A DNA stretch of 64,000 nucleotides from Guyanagaster necrorhizus (GCF_019112545.1 NW_025064881.1:162088-226087); one strand, 5' to 3'; shown: positions 30,655 through 42,614, numbered from the stretch's first letter. Notes: a model not told the origin generated them from the sequence alone. Numbers and translations are program-made.

Positions 30655-33600
30655 ACTACTAGCCTAGGCCAGCCATTTTCACTTAGAATGTACTCATGAA
30701 CCTGACTATAAACCATCTCTTCATGAAGCAGGAAAATGACTAATAATAAATGATAATCTTCACTTCAAGTGGGAAACAAGCATATCATTATCCAGCCATT
30801 CTAGGGCTGAATGTTGATGGATGTTCACCAAGTCAGAGTTCAGAGTCAAACCACTGAGAATCAGCAAAAATGAAAATTGGAATATGCAGAGAGAACAGAC
30901 AATACCAGACAATGAATTCCTCACAGTCCACCTTGATGGTGGTCCATAATACCCCTAGAATCTCTTCATAATTTCACCAAAGCCCCCAAAAAATATCAAG
31001 GAAAAAGGCTGAGGCACAGAGGAGGCTGAATAAATCAGAATAAGTTGATGATGAAGATACTATGAAAGAGGGGGATAGGTGTACAGACAAATCATGGCCG
31101 ATAGATACTCTGAACGAAGAGGTAAAACGAGGTAAAACGTCAGCAGTGGTGCATCATTTATCATGTCCGGTCCGAAGAATCTGATCCAAATGGACGAACA
31201 ACGTCGGAAATTGCCGGACACGTTGCCTTTCCTATGACGTTCTACGAATCAATCCAGCTTCCCCCCTCAGTTTCTGTGCACAGGACGAGTCCCGTCACCC
31301 AAAAACTTGAAGAAAAAAATTGTCGTCGTCTGCAATAAATCCAAGGGGACGTATTACGAAGGAGACGAAATATAACATTATGCTCCGACCACGTACAGAT
31401 CAGCCGGCTTATTATTTCTCCGAAGCTTCTTACTGAATAATTGATGGTTTGCTTCTCGCACGAAGAACACTATAATTGCCAAGTCCTAGAGTCCAATGAT
31501 AACCCGATAGGGGCCGCACGGGAAGGTGGCAGTCGCTGGGGATAAACGGTCAACTGGGCGGTCAAGAATAGTCGACGTTCGATATTCAAGCTAGGATATA
31601 AGATTGAAGCCTCGAGGCTTATTCATTGGATTTCTTACATTTCGTGGTATTATTAGGCTTCTGGTACGATATACCGCCAATATTCTCGAGAAACCTATTC
31701 CTGGCCAGGCTGGCAAAGCAACGACCTCCGCCCCCAACTTTCCTGGTAATGCGTTCAGGCGAACGGTGCGGAGCTAATTTTACTATGGTATGCTTTTCTG
31801 CTATAAATGGCCAAGTAGAGATGGTTGGGAGGCCCGCGATCCTCTCAACGCCGACATCGACGGGACTAACCATTGATGTATAGAACGCCAATTTCTTCGT
31901 TCTAGCTCAATGTTCTCCATGTTAAATCCGAAGCTCGTTTCGTTCCCTCGTCTGCGGACGTCCGGCAATCACGCTTCAGGATTCTCATGTCATGAATCCG
32001 AGTTCCATCCGACTATTCTGAATGCCAGCACGTCTAGCGTACTCAGGTTGCCGCATTCTCGCTGGCGTCAGATAAAAAACTAACCCGCTCTTCATAGTAC
32101 GACGCCAAGTACAGATATCCCGATTCTAAGTCAGTTATTTTTGTCTGCCGGACCCATACTTCGTTCATGTAATTAACACTCGGCATCTGTATCACTTACA
32201 GGTTGCACGCAATCGCATGACGAAAGTTCTAAGGAGTTAGTTCTATCTATAAGTACGTAAACAGATGTGACTTGAACGATGCTGATGTTCAGTCCTTAGA
32301 TGTCACATTATTGAGCAGGCCGGCACTCTAACATACCAGAACGCTAGGATTCAATGTATCCAAACCCTCGTGTGCCCCACATCATATAATCGTTGCGTCG
32401 TACCATCTCGGGACCCCCCCAGTGTGCCATTACGAGGTACTTATCCTCAACGTCTTCGCACAGTTGTCTCGGTAGCTTATCTGAAAAGTGTCCATGGGAC
32501 GTTTCTACACAATATACTTTCATAGGCGCGACCTACGCGCTGGGTCCCGACCCATCTGGCCGTGTTCGTCCTACATCAGCTGCGCCGACACTACGATCCG
32601 ACCCCCGGCATCCACTTTGACTAACCATCGTTTTGTGTCCTTTTAGCCGTGATAATATATTGCTCTCATTATACGAAGATGATGGCACACGTTTTCGGTC
32701 TTCCTTTACTTCTGCAACAACCTTGTTTCGTGGAATGTTGGCGCGCGAATGCACAAACCAGGCTGATCTCTGTTTAGTCCACAGTTTGCCAGCTGTCCTA
32801 TCGAAATCAAGATGAGTCACAGCGCACCCGTTCTTTGCATTCTCACGTCGCCGTGCCAACTTATACTTCTCAAGATCTATGAACGATGACCTCCGAAACA
32901 CTTCCTAAGGTATGCTTAGCCGTCTCGCAGCATCGTTCTAGGCTGATGAGCGTGTTACCAGGTACGTTCTTCACGAAGAGGAGTACCGTTAGCCGGCTGG
33001 AGGATATGCCCCATTCCACGAACGTTGACGTTCCGAGCATAAGAGCCAGGCATCTAAACCATCATTTTTCCGGTCCCGTTCTGCTACGATATTGACGCTA
33101 CCGAAGGTTGCGGCCTCCTGGTCAGCAGATGCTCCCGACGCTGTAAACTGTGACACCCTGCGTTGTACGTGCCTTTCTATTACAATATGCGATGCCGTTA
33201 ATTAGGAGTGACATTTTCATCCACTAGGTACGGCTGGCAACCATCTTGCCTCTTGTTGAGACGTGTACATGTGCACCGGCCGGTTTTCGTCTGTTCGTCT
33301 CGTCTTTTTGTACTTACAACTAATGACCTTGACGTCTAGGGCTTGGACTAGTGAACTTGTCATTTAGGTTCATCTCGTTTCTTTACTCTCCTCCCTTCGT
33401 GGAACTGACAGCCTTGACATCCATTGAAATCTCCTGCTACCAGTCAGCATGGGCAATACAATGTCTGACCGTGGACGAGTTTCATACGCGATATCTGATA
33501 CGATGAACGCACTTTCCAAGTCGGTTTTGGCGTCCCTAAACTGCCACGCTTTATCGCGGTCCTCGAGCTCGGGTCACCATTGGCCTTGGCCATGTATACT

Positions 33601-34303
33601 TTTGTTAAAAGAAATGGCTAGGTTGTATTGCTGGTCGCCAATGCATGTCATATCTTTCGATATCCAAGGAAGTCGAAATGGATATGTAGTCGACGACTGC
33701 GGAATATTTGCTATAGGTAATTGTACTTGCAGCCTGTTCTCCATGCTCGACTTGGGGTATATACTCCTCGTTTGAAGGGCAAGCGTATCCTAGCCTTACC
33801 AATGCCTCAGTTTCTTCCCTTGAGTCTATAGCCGACAGGAAAAGACCATTAGGTCATTAGTGGCGGGACCATGCATAATCTAGACACGAAATATCAGTAG
33901 CACATTGTCTTCTCCGTGCGGGGGTCGACATAGACACAAGACTCATTGTTCCCGACAGCACCAATAGTTGTATACCTGATGGGATGCTCCATAGCAACAC
34001 TGACATCGGTTTGCCCCGGATCCTCTCATCTGACATTTGAACAGAAAAAAGTAACACTCAACGATGAACATGAGGCATCGGCCGGCAACCCCGAGGTCAG
34101 AACGTAGATATTTTCGCGGCACTGTGTACTTTCAGGTGATAAATTACGCCGGAGGCCCCGGGGGGGGGTTGAAAATTAAGGAAGGAGGAAGAACGGTCCA
34201 AAACTACAGATGATATCACTTAATCAGGGGAAAAAGAGCTTGGTGAAACAAAGGAACGTCCCGATATGTATAAGCAAGAATGGACTAAACTCAATGTAGG
34301 GCT
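30655..34303 (-). repeat. ~3.5-kb unclassified repeat, left copy (rearranged)
   Basis: 30,655-33,296 is the reverse complement of about 53,319-55,990, while 33,427-34,303 matches 52,435-53,317 in the same orientation. Flipping 33,297-34,303 would make the whole copy a mirror of the right copy. The first ~440 bp (30,655-31,095) has lost its CpGs but the rest keeps them. No transposase, reverse transcriptase or other known domain was recognised. Open frames up to 122 codons are present in both copies. A mobile element or a segmental duplication are both possible. Confidence 0.8.
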
Positions 34304-34411
34304 ATAAAGATGAACCTAAACAGCAATCCACCAGCAGTCAAAGCATTTGTCTGCACTAACAACTAAGAAATACATAAAGGAGTGTAAGAGAAAGAGAAGA
34401 AGTCAAAATGC

Positions 34412-36370
34412 CTAGGCAATGACACTGAGATGCACATTGGGGAACCCATTTGCCTTGATACGCTTGAGGAGCCACCAGAATGGTGTGGCATAAGTTATAT
34501 CAGGGGACTTTGCCTTACCAGAACCACCAGTAAGCATGCCACCAATACGGCCACGGATGTCAGCAATTATTGAGCCTGAATCACCAGGTTCTGAAAAGAC
34601 TTCTGACTTGCTGTCATAGTTGATTATTGCCCACTCCATGGAGGTTTGGTTGATGGACATGTCTTGGAAGTAGTCACGAATGATAGAGAAGATGCCATTT
34701 GCACGGCCGATGGTGGTGTTAGTGGCACTGCCACTCTTGATGACCAACAAGCATGGATCACCATTTGAGTTCCACATGTCAGGGGCATGCATCAAGTCAT
34801 CGGTAATGATACCCATAAGTGGAAGCAGATGATCATTGGGATATTTAAACTTCCAGTTGAGATCTCCATGGGGGAAACATTTGAGTGTGAACTCATCAGG
34901 TGTTAGCTTTGTTCCTAGATATAAATAACATTTAGGTTAGTAGATGGTCTTAGTCAGATAGTCAAAACACACCAAGATCCATCTTATTGCCCTGGAAGCC
35001 ATCACCAAGCTTGACTTGATTGATCTGAAAAATTCCCCAGTCCTCTGTGAAATGTTGCTCACCAACACCAAGACTGATAGCTGGGGAGCAGAGAATGTGG
35101 CCAAAGATGCAGTGCTTGAGTCTCTTCCAGTCCTTGTTGACCTGATTCAGCAACACTTCAAGTGCCTTCACTGCCTCCTCTTCCTCCTCCAGCAACCTCT
35201 GAGTCTTAATCTGGGCTACCTTGGCATTCTCAATGTCAACAGCATTGGTGCCCTTCTCTCTCTCCTTGAACTGTTCAATCTGTCTCTTTCTGTACTCAGT
35301 CATGATGCCATGTCTTGTGATTCCAAGTTTGATTGAATTGATGAGATTAGTTAATGCTCTGTTGCCAAACAGGATGACATCTTTACGAGGCCTGCTGAGG
35401 TGGTAAACATAGTCAACATTGGCTTCCTTGGATTCAATGAGAACATGACGGCATGAAAGGCCCAAGAGGTTATCACTGCTGCCACCCTCAGCAAGATAGA
35501 GGGCCATTGTTCCCTGAGTGTCAGGCCTGGCCTTGGTAGAGATATGGAGGCCAAGAGTGGGAGTGAGAGGACTAATGACATCAACAAGTGGGTCCAGATC
35601 ACTGACAGGTTTGAGAAGCTGAGGATTAGCCTCACGTGTGTAGAAAGACTCACGGAAGTCGACATCGACATCAGTGATCTGGTAGTCCTTGAGAAGGGCT
35701 AGGATATCTTGAGCTGCATTGTGGGCAGCTGTGGCAGAGGTAGACTCAGGGAAGACACCAATCCAAATAGTGACAGGACCAATAGGTGGTTTCTTAGCCT
35801 CTGCTATTTCTTTATTGGCATCTTCTTCATCAGTGCCTTCTTTATCCTCATGTGGTTCATTCATCTTGACCATCTTGAAACAAACAACATCTATTGTTGT
35901 AAAATAGATCTAGAAATCCTAGTTAGCAAATTCTACAATGTGATAGATACCTATTAACTGACTGTGTGAGCATCTAAAATCTTAACAACTCTCCAACCTA
36001 AGTCATGGTTCCAGACTGTCCTAATTGGATGGTTGAAGACTTCACACAGCTCCTTCAAATGACACTGGGCCTCAAGTCCTCTGGATGGAGACCACTTCTT
36101 GCCTGTGCGGTAAAGCAATGTGGGCTCAGAATGAAGGCCTGCATAGTAGAATTGAGCCTCTGCATCAGAGACAGCATGTGCATCAGAAGTGTAGGAAGTA
36201 GTGCTGGACATGGCATTGCTGCCAATGCCTAGAGAGGAGAAGGCTGTTGCAATGGTGGTTGAGAAGATAGTAGAGTCCCTATCAACAGAGCTCTGAGCCT
36301 CCTCATACTTCTTAGCAAGGCAAATGTAATCCTCAACAACTTCAGCAGAAAGCACTGAATGAAGAGAGGG
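34412..36370 (-). pseudogene. Trypsin-like serine peptidase family protein, probably damaged
   Basis: Three coding blocks on minus: 36,355-35,951, 35,890-34,973 and 34,914-34,412 (stop TAG). The last intron (34,915-34,972, gtgtgt to ctag) joins DLG to TKLTPDEF. The catalytic set of a chymotrypsin-fold peptidase is visible: His in GLSCRHVL, Asp in EDWGIFQ, Ser in EPGDSGSIIAD. A charged helical insert (RQIEQFKERE, LLEEEEEAVKALE) separates His and Asp. I recognise the layout as a hypothetical family common in Agaricomycetes. The first splice is a problem: the expected donor at 35,951 follows TAA TAG in frame, though a GT at about 35,963 spliced to 35,873 would bypass it. No start codon is clear upstream of the acceptor at about 36,356. 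Confidence 0.65.
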
Positions 36371-36719
36371 GAAACAAGATGGTTAGTATGGGATAATCAT
36401 AAAGAAACTAAGAGACAGACTGATGTATGATTTGAAAGATCAAAAAGGAAGTGAGCAACTTGACTGTGTGGTGTGGAGAGATGTTCGGCGAGAGACTCAA
36501 GAGAAGCCCCAGAGCTCCATTATATATCCATTGCTGTCTGAGACTTGTCTCAAATTCGCCCTCCGTGACGATGATGTAAGCTCCTCAAAATGGAAACTGT
36601 CTCGCGACCCCCGAATCTCCTGGTGTCTTTTCCGCACTATACAGCATTGCTTTTGGACCCAGCCAAGCAGGCTGTCTATTGGAGGCTGCCTAGTAGTGTG
36701 TATGAGCCTTCCGGTATTG

Positions 36720-37850
36720 AGCATTGATGGTCGGCGATGATTTCGAATTATGCTTTTTTCCTGGTGTTGTCTTTAATGACCAACTCATCCTGTCGATGCC
36801 TTCCTTCCTGCAGAATGACTTTTTCTTCCTGTTCCCGTCCCCTGACTCAGGGAACAGGAAGAAAAAGTCATTCCGATACTACTCCAGCAAGACCCCCACC
36901 AGCATGCATCCTCAAGGGACTGCATCTCATAGTACACCGGCATCTCCCCTAACATCAGAAGGTATGCCAACCCCACAACTTTATCCACAGGATTCATTGA
37001 CACCCGCTTCTGCATCTCTGACAGCAGGTGAAACAAACTACGGGAAAAGGCTGCTTTGATGCTCTGCAATACTGACAGTTTCTTCTCGATCTTTGCTCGT
37101 ATCTCCTCTTCCGCAGTCACAACCAAAGGATGGCCCAGCTCGCTCAAGTAGCACATGACCTCACTGGCGCTTTGTGTATACAGATCCAATAGTCGGTACA
37201 CCCATCTTCCATTCCTCTGTGCGGAGATCTTCCGTCTGCCCACCCACCTGTCGCAAACAGAGAATGTCAAGCCCACGCGTACTCCACACCTAGATTGATA
37301 TGCGGATGAGGTCGAGGTTGGTGTCCTTTGGTGGGACGAGCACGGGCCAATCGTATCCGTTGATAGGCATCAGCACATCTACATGATTCTTCTTTTCCAT
37401 CTGCGCGTGGGATATGGACTGGGGTTGACATTGATGTGCGACCCACCACGGCACCACACGCGGTTGCTATACAGATCCCAGATACGTCGAGGACTCGGAG
37501 GCACTTTACGGCTGACGATCCTGTTGTTGACAAATACATCTCGCTGCATCTCCTTGTCCTGAGTGCGTAGTTTGATGGTCAAGTCACCATGCGGGCGGAG
37601 AGGGCCGTGGGTGATGGAGGTTTGAAAGAGAGAGGATAGGGAGGGGGTTTCTAGGGTGTATGGTGTTCCGAGCGTGGAGTTGGGCTTCGATAAGACTCTG
37701 TCGCTACAGGGGTGAGGAAGGACGGTATGATGGGTTTTCTACCGGTGTAGGACCGTTGCTTCTGTATTGGAATGCACGGTTCTGCTTGTCTGGAGGCAGA
37801 GGGGGAGGCTCCTGTACTTTAGATCTGCCACCGGCTTTATGAGCAAAATG
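36720..37850 (-). pseudogene. HET (heterokaryon incompatibility)-type protein, pseudogene
   Basis: Fragments in changing frames follow the order of basidiomycete HET-domain proteins: RRIWDLYSNRVV near 37,470, a DVLMPINGYDWPVLVPP-like piece near 37,380, LDILCLRQVGGQ near 37,240, EEWKMGVPTIG, then NPVDKVVGLAYLL and PVYYEMQSLEDAC near 36,920. HET proteins act in fungal non-self recognition and cell death. At least three frame changes and a hairpin insertion at 36,813-36,873 break the frame, so no protein is expected. Pro-rich sequence at 37,680-37,820 may be its N-terminus. Confidence 0.7.
36813..36873. repeat. Perfect 24-bp inverted repeat (hairpin) with 13-nt loop
   Basis: Arms 36,813-36,836 and 36,850-36,873 are exact reverse complements (gaatgacttttt... 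and ...aaaaagtcattc). The loop is gtcccctgactca. It lies in the HET pseudogene, where homologous proteins have coding sequence, so it is an added or duplicated-inverted patch. Confidence 0.92.
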
Positions 37851-38339
37851 TTATTGATTTCCTATCTTTCCGTGATTTTACATGTGAACCCACATATCCC
37901 ACTGCATGTTATCCCGTACATAGTGTTGGTACCATTCATTCCCATTCATTTTCAGAGTTTTCCTCGTCGTAATACTTGGAATGAGGACAAGGCAAAGAAA
38001 TGACGTCTGCTTACGATTGCACTTGCTCGAGTAAATCGGAGTCGAGTTGGTGGTGTCAAAGCTGTAGTTGCACCAGGGCTGTACCCAGAAGATTGGAGGG
38101 GGAGGTTTGTCCTTGTGGTAGAAAGCAAAAATAATAGACGCTGGACCGGGCCGGCTCCATCGAAGCGCGATGCTCTTCAGATCATCCTCAACGCTTTTGA
38201 GAGGTGTATGATTAGGTTTAGTCAAAAGTCTATACTGATATGCCACAGCTATAATACGACTTCTTTATTGTAGTGTCTTCGTGCGGCATCTTCAAGGTAC
38301 AGATAGACTTGTATTACGCACATAAAAAACATGCAACTA
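37851..38339 (-). other. Unassigned region with a possible exon
   Basis: A minus-strand frame at 38,246-37,995 reads SVEDDLKSIALRWSRPGPAS and ends next to a plausible splice donor (gtaagcag) near 38,010. It does not resemble a known family and has no partner exon that I can identify. It could be a remnant of the neighbouring HET pseudogene or chance. Confidence 0.25.
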
Positions 38340-39646
38340 TTACGAATGACGAGTTCCAACGAAGGTTGGCTGAAGACCATCGAGTTCGGCTGGTAACTTC
38401 ATTCCTTTCGGATATCGATACATTGGATAGACAAGGTTCGCAGCACCGACCACGGTGGCGAAGGGAATGATCAACTGTCCTTCAGTATGCATGACACCCC
38501 TGCATAAAACAAGTGAGCAAAAAAAAAAGGGGTTATAAAAGCGGGGGGAGTTACTTTAAGTGTAGTCCGCCAAAGCGGTATAAGAAGCGTCCCAGTGCTA
38601 GTCGCCTTTCTTCTGGCAGGTCTTTGGTGAAGGGAAAAGCTATTATTCGCCGTGCCCCAACGCCGAGGGCGGTGAGTACACCAGGAGCGACAGTCCGATC
38701 TGAGGTTTGCAAAGACATGGTGCATTTTTCCTGCGCCAAGGGCTCGCATATGCTGATGAATTGTCGAGCCAATGTCGATGTTGCGAAATAAACCAGTATT
38801 TGCTAGAGCTTGTTAGATAACAGAAGAGAGATCCATCGATGGGGGGGGGACTGACTTTTTGGTTGACGAAACGGGCCGTGATGAATGACGCTGGTGCAAT
38901 TTCGTTGTAATTGTCGGTCCAGTCAATGCACATTTGGAGGGTCTGCGGGTCCGCAATGCCTTCGATCTTTACGAGGCGTTCTTGGTTGGGCTGCGTATCG
39001 TCCTTCGAGTACCACTCTGGATAACTGAGGTGCTCGGCTTCGATATACCTCGGCGCGGTTCCAGCCTTGGCAAATTCAATCCGCGCCTTGTCAAATGAAG
39101 AATTTCAGCGCACAAGAATGCGTTATGTTTCAAAGGGAAGGGTACCTTGTCCGCCTGGTGTACATCCAAAAACTGAACTTCGGTGAGACCCCCTTCGGAT
39201 CTGTCAAGGCCCGAAGAGACTCCTCCGCACGAGGAGAGGATCTCGTTGAATTGAGATTCGGTGAAGCTCTCTGGGAGTTTGAGCAGCCGTAGCGTGCGCG
39301 AGGCGTTGTATTTCGCGAGCAAGGCGACAGTCTGGGTGTCTAGTGCCGGTGAAGTCGAATCGTCGATTTTTAATGACAGCTCTTTGTTAGCCTCGACGCA
39401 GCACCTGGCAGTTCCTTCATCAAAGAACCGGACGAGGAGATGATCTTTCGCGGGTATTATCGCCTCTGCCGGGTTGGCTTTTACAGTGTCGACAATGTCG
39501 CTGACATTGTATCCTTCCGGGAGATTTTCGACACGGACTGTACGACGGAGAGATGGAGACTCGGCCGCTGCAGTAGCGTAAGAGGCATAGGGGGTGTGGG
39601 GTCTCCGCAGACGGCGAAGGGAAAAACTAAGCCGAAGCATGTTCAT
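38340..39646 (-). CDS. Mitochondrial RRM-like protein, 4 exons, 379 aa
   Basis: Exons on minus: 39,646-39,146, 39,086-38,856, 38,802-38,555, 38,499-38,340. Introns are GT-AG, 52-59 bp, and exon lengths sum to 1,140 bases (380 codons with TAA), which supports the model. Residues 1-30 (LRLSFSLRRLRRPHTPYASYAT) look like a mitochondrial import signal. Residues 35-95 (RTVRVENLPEGY, LLVRFF) and about 116-180 (SRTLRLLKLPESF, LTEVQFL) have the beta-alpha-beta pattern of RNA-recognition motifs. The C-terminal half (IDWTDNYNEIAPASFITARF, KGVMHTEGQLIIPF) is unrecognised. Donors of introns 2 and 3 (GTCAGT, GTAACT) are slightly unusual. The specific role is unknown; RNA binding in mitochondria is inference. 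Confidence 0.75.
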
Positions 39647-39961
39647 GGCAATTGCACAAAAAAAAATTCCCGCGTTTTCCCACAGACGCGCTTCGGGTCC
39701 CGGGCCGAGAAATTCAACTAGAATGACGGTCCGGAGCTCTGATAGAAAAAAAAAAAGCTAGCCCCCCTGCAGGAGCACTCAGTATGGCATTCTAATGTAA
39801 ATAGATGAAATAAATGCATACGTTATGATACAGACTACTCTGTGTCTTCCGATTCGGACTTTCCCTTTACGCAACTGGGAGGCGCAAAGGAGGAGGCGGC
39901 GCCACGAAGCCTATGACAGACAACAACAAATACCCCTTCCACGTGATATCGAATCTTAGGC
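39647..39961. promoter_or_regulatory. Divergent promoter region between RRM-like and MAPR genes
   Basis: 315 bp separates the start codons of two genes transcribed away from each other. It is A-rich with poly-A runs (39,658-39,665 and 39,747-39,757) that can act as nucleosome-excluding tracts. No clear TATA box was seen. Confidence 0.45.
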
Positions 39962-40621
39962 ATGCCGAATTTCAAATGTATGGCTAGCACAGAAATGGTC
40001 GATTTCTCCACCATCTCCAATTTCCCCACATACGCTCTCCTGCTCGCAATCCCTATCGCATTTATCGGCCATCGTTTTCTCTTTCCAACTGCGTCGCCGC
40101 CTCCACCGCCGCCCACTCAAGCTGAAGAAGAGCCACTAAAAACAATAATGCAGCCCCCAAAAGACGATCTAGCGCCTCCCAAAGACGACCCTTACACCCT
40201 GGAGGAGCTGCGCCAGTATGATGGCTCGGATCCGTCCAAGCCAATCTATGTCTCCATCAAAGGTGAGAGAGCCTAGGCGATTCTCGAGATTCCATTGGTG
40301 GGGGGGTGGTGCTTATCGTCATCCCCCAGGAACGGTATTCGATGTCACGAGGAAGGGCGACGTGTACGGGCCCGGAAAGTCATACAGCGTGTTTGCCGGA
40401 AAAGATGGATCGAGGGGGCTGGGCATGTCGAGTCTGAAGGTGGAGGATGCGGTGCCGGATTATAGCGTGCTGGATGCGAAGGATATGAAGGTTCTCGATG
40501 ATTGGCATGCATTCTTTCTGTGAGTAGCTTGCTTTATTGCGGTGTGGGTGCTGAGCTGGTGGCTAGGAAACGGTACCCTGTCGTAGGCCGTGTCAAAGAC
40601 CATCCCATAGCAAATCTTTGA
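39962..40621 (+). CDS. DAP1: MAPR family / Dap1 cytochrome b5-like heme-binding protein, 181 aa
   Basis: Exons 39,962-40,262, 40,330-40,519, 40,567-40,621 with GT-AG introns; total 546 bases (182 codons with TGA). Residues 21-41 form a membrane anchor (YALLLAIPIAFIGHRFLF), followed by a Pro-rich linker and a cytochrome b5-like fold at 77-174 (YTLEELRQYDGSDPSKPIYV, DVYGPGKSYSVFAGKD, WHAFFLKRYPVVGRV). Y113 and Y119 match the conserved tyrosines of PGRMC1/Dap1, where the second coordinates heme. The family supports P450 enzymes, notably ergosterol synthesis, at the endoplasmic reticulum. The third exon was found by eye from KRYPVVGRV. A start at residue 7 (MASTEM) is also possible. Confidence 0.92.
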
Positions 40622-42600
40622 ATGTTTCAATGTTGTAACATGTATTTTTTTTTCTAAGTTATTAAGATAACTCGGTAGATGCCATGGTCGCAGCAGAGTA
40701 AAAGGTCCCAAGTTACAAAATCTCGGCCCGACGCTACAGAGGATCCGCTTATCTGGGTGAGCAGAGAAATCTTTGCAGGATGTTGCCTCAAGGCCCGATG
40801 AGTAACCGTGCCCCTCGTCAATTTCACCAACGCAAATTCAGTGGTATACCAAGAGCATCGTGCTTTAGGACGTATCTCAAGGTACGCGAAACCATCTTTG
40901 TGTGTGATTCTGGATGTTCGCTAACGCCCGAGTCAGACGAGTTGCGCAACTGTCACCGATTCCCGAATGCACACCGTACAAGTTTCGTGGGTCCGCGGTC
41001 GGATGAAAGTGGGTCAGCACTTGGGTGTCAGTTACCAGCAATGATCCGGCGACTTTCTGCTGTGCTGGATTTCTCGAAAGCTTGACAGATTAGCGTAGAG
41101 CACCCAGACCTTGTGTATCCGACCGACTATGTGGCCGATGGAAGGCTCTGCGTGTTATCGGATGATACTCAAGAGAGTCGCAAACAAGGTACGCGGAGGG
41201 GGGGTCGGTGTGCGTAACCCTGACCGGAAGACAGTAAGTAGGTACGTCTCCGCATTCCCTACACGGGGAGACCGATCTTCTTCCCGGACGATTGTCGATG
41301 GTACCTCGCGTTTCCCTTCCCTGACAAACGGCGGGAACTCGGCGCGAAATATGTCCGAGTCCCTGCATTTGTCAGCGTTGCTTGGTCGTCGTTATGCTGC
41401 GCTACTTTCAATCCAAGGTGGCGATGCGAAACGAACGTCAGCGGGGACAGTATAGCCCGATTTTGCTGATCGTCATTAGCAACTATTCAAAGGTGATCCA
41501 TTCATTGGTTTTTTCAAACCAATGCTCAATCATGATGATGCCCATACAGCGCTAGCAACGGCGGTTTATTTCCCTGATTTTATTTTGGCCTCTACCGATC
41601 AACACGAGAGCTGCGCCACACAACGAACGCCTTGATTTTCGGGCAACGATGTCCATCGTCCTGCTCAGTGTCCTTGGAAGCTACAGCCGACAATGTTCAT
41701 AGAGAGGCTATTGCTGTACTGCGCGGCAGCGCCATTGTACATGCCGTGGGACTTTGTCATTGTTCTTATCATGTGGGTGTCTGTCTATAGGACGAGCGGG
41801 ACCGCCCACGGCAGGCAAGTTTTTACCTCATACGATCGACGTGACGGGCCCACAAAACTGGCCCTGAAGAGGTTTCCTGCGAAGAACGAGGGTCAGATTC
41901 CCAGTTGATTATCAAGTCGAGCTTCTGATTGATGAAAATGTACAGGTGTATTCTTTACTGGAAACACGAAGACGTATTCACGAGGACTAGCCCAACAGGT
42001 TGTGATGTCGAGACTGTCTTCCCCAATTCTTTTCATTCTGTTGTTTGATTGAGTTTGCACGTTTTTGAGTTCTTTGAACAGCCTGCAATATATCCGAGGA
42101 CTAACACCTTCGACTCGAAGCCCTCATGATGTTCTGACTGCAACGCAGAGTCATTTACAGGTTCCAACCTACCTTGACCCCCGGTGTCCGAGCCGTAGTC
42201 GGAAGCTTCCGAATGAGCTCACGGTTAAAGGCGATATTGAACCGACATCATATCAGGCTGTGTGTAAAAAGTTGGATTCGAGATGAGACTGTCCTGGGAA
42301 ATGGGATTATTCTTAGCCCCATCGTACGTCTTTTTTACCTCTGTCTGTCACTGCAAGAGCGCAAACGTGCTGTGAAAAAAGAGATGTACCTTTATTAGGG
42401 CACACACTTGTCATGTGAACCGGTTCATCGATGCCACGATGCATCCCACCGACCAACTGGTCGCCAAAAACACACCATCAGGCTCGTCCCCGTTATCTGT
42501 TTCCACGATCGAAGGTCTGCACGCCCCTCACCTCGGCGGATCACTCCTGCTTTTTTAGGCCTAGCGTTAATTCCTCGTCAAATTCGCCGGGTATCGCGTC
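40622..42600. other. Region without recognisable genes
   Basis: CpG content is normal. Open frames here (for example 41,111-41,455) have no recognisable domain, no convincing introns and overlap in several frames. I see nothing that supports a gene or a known repeat. Confidence 0.5.
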
Positions 42601-42614
42601 TGGCGCGTCGTGGG

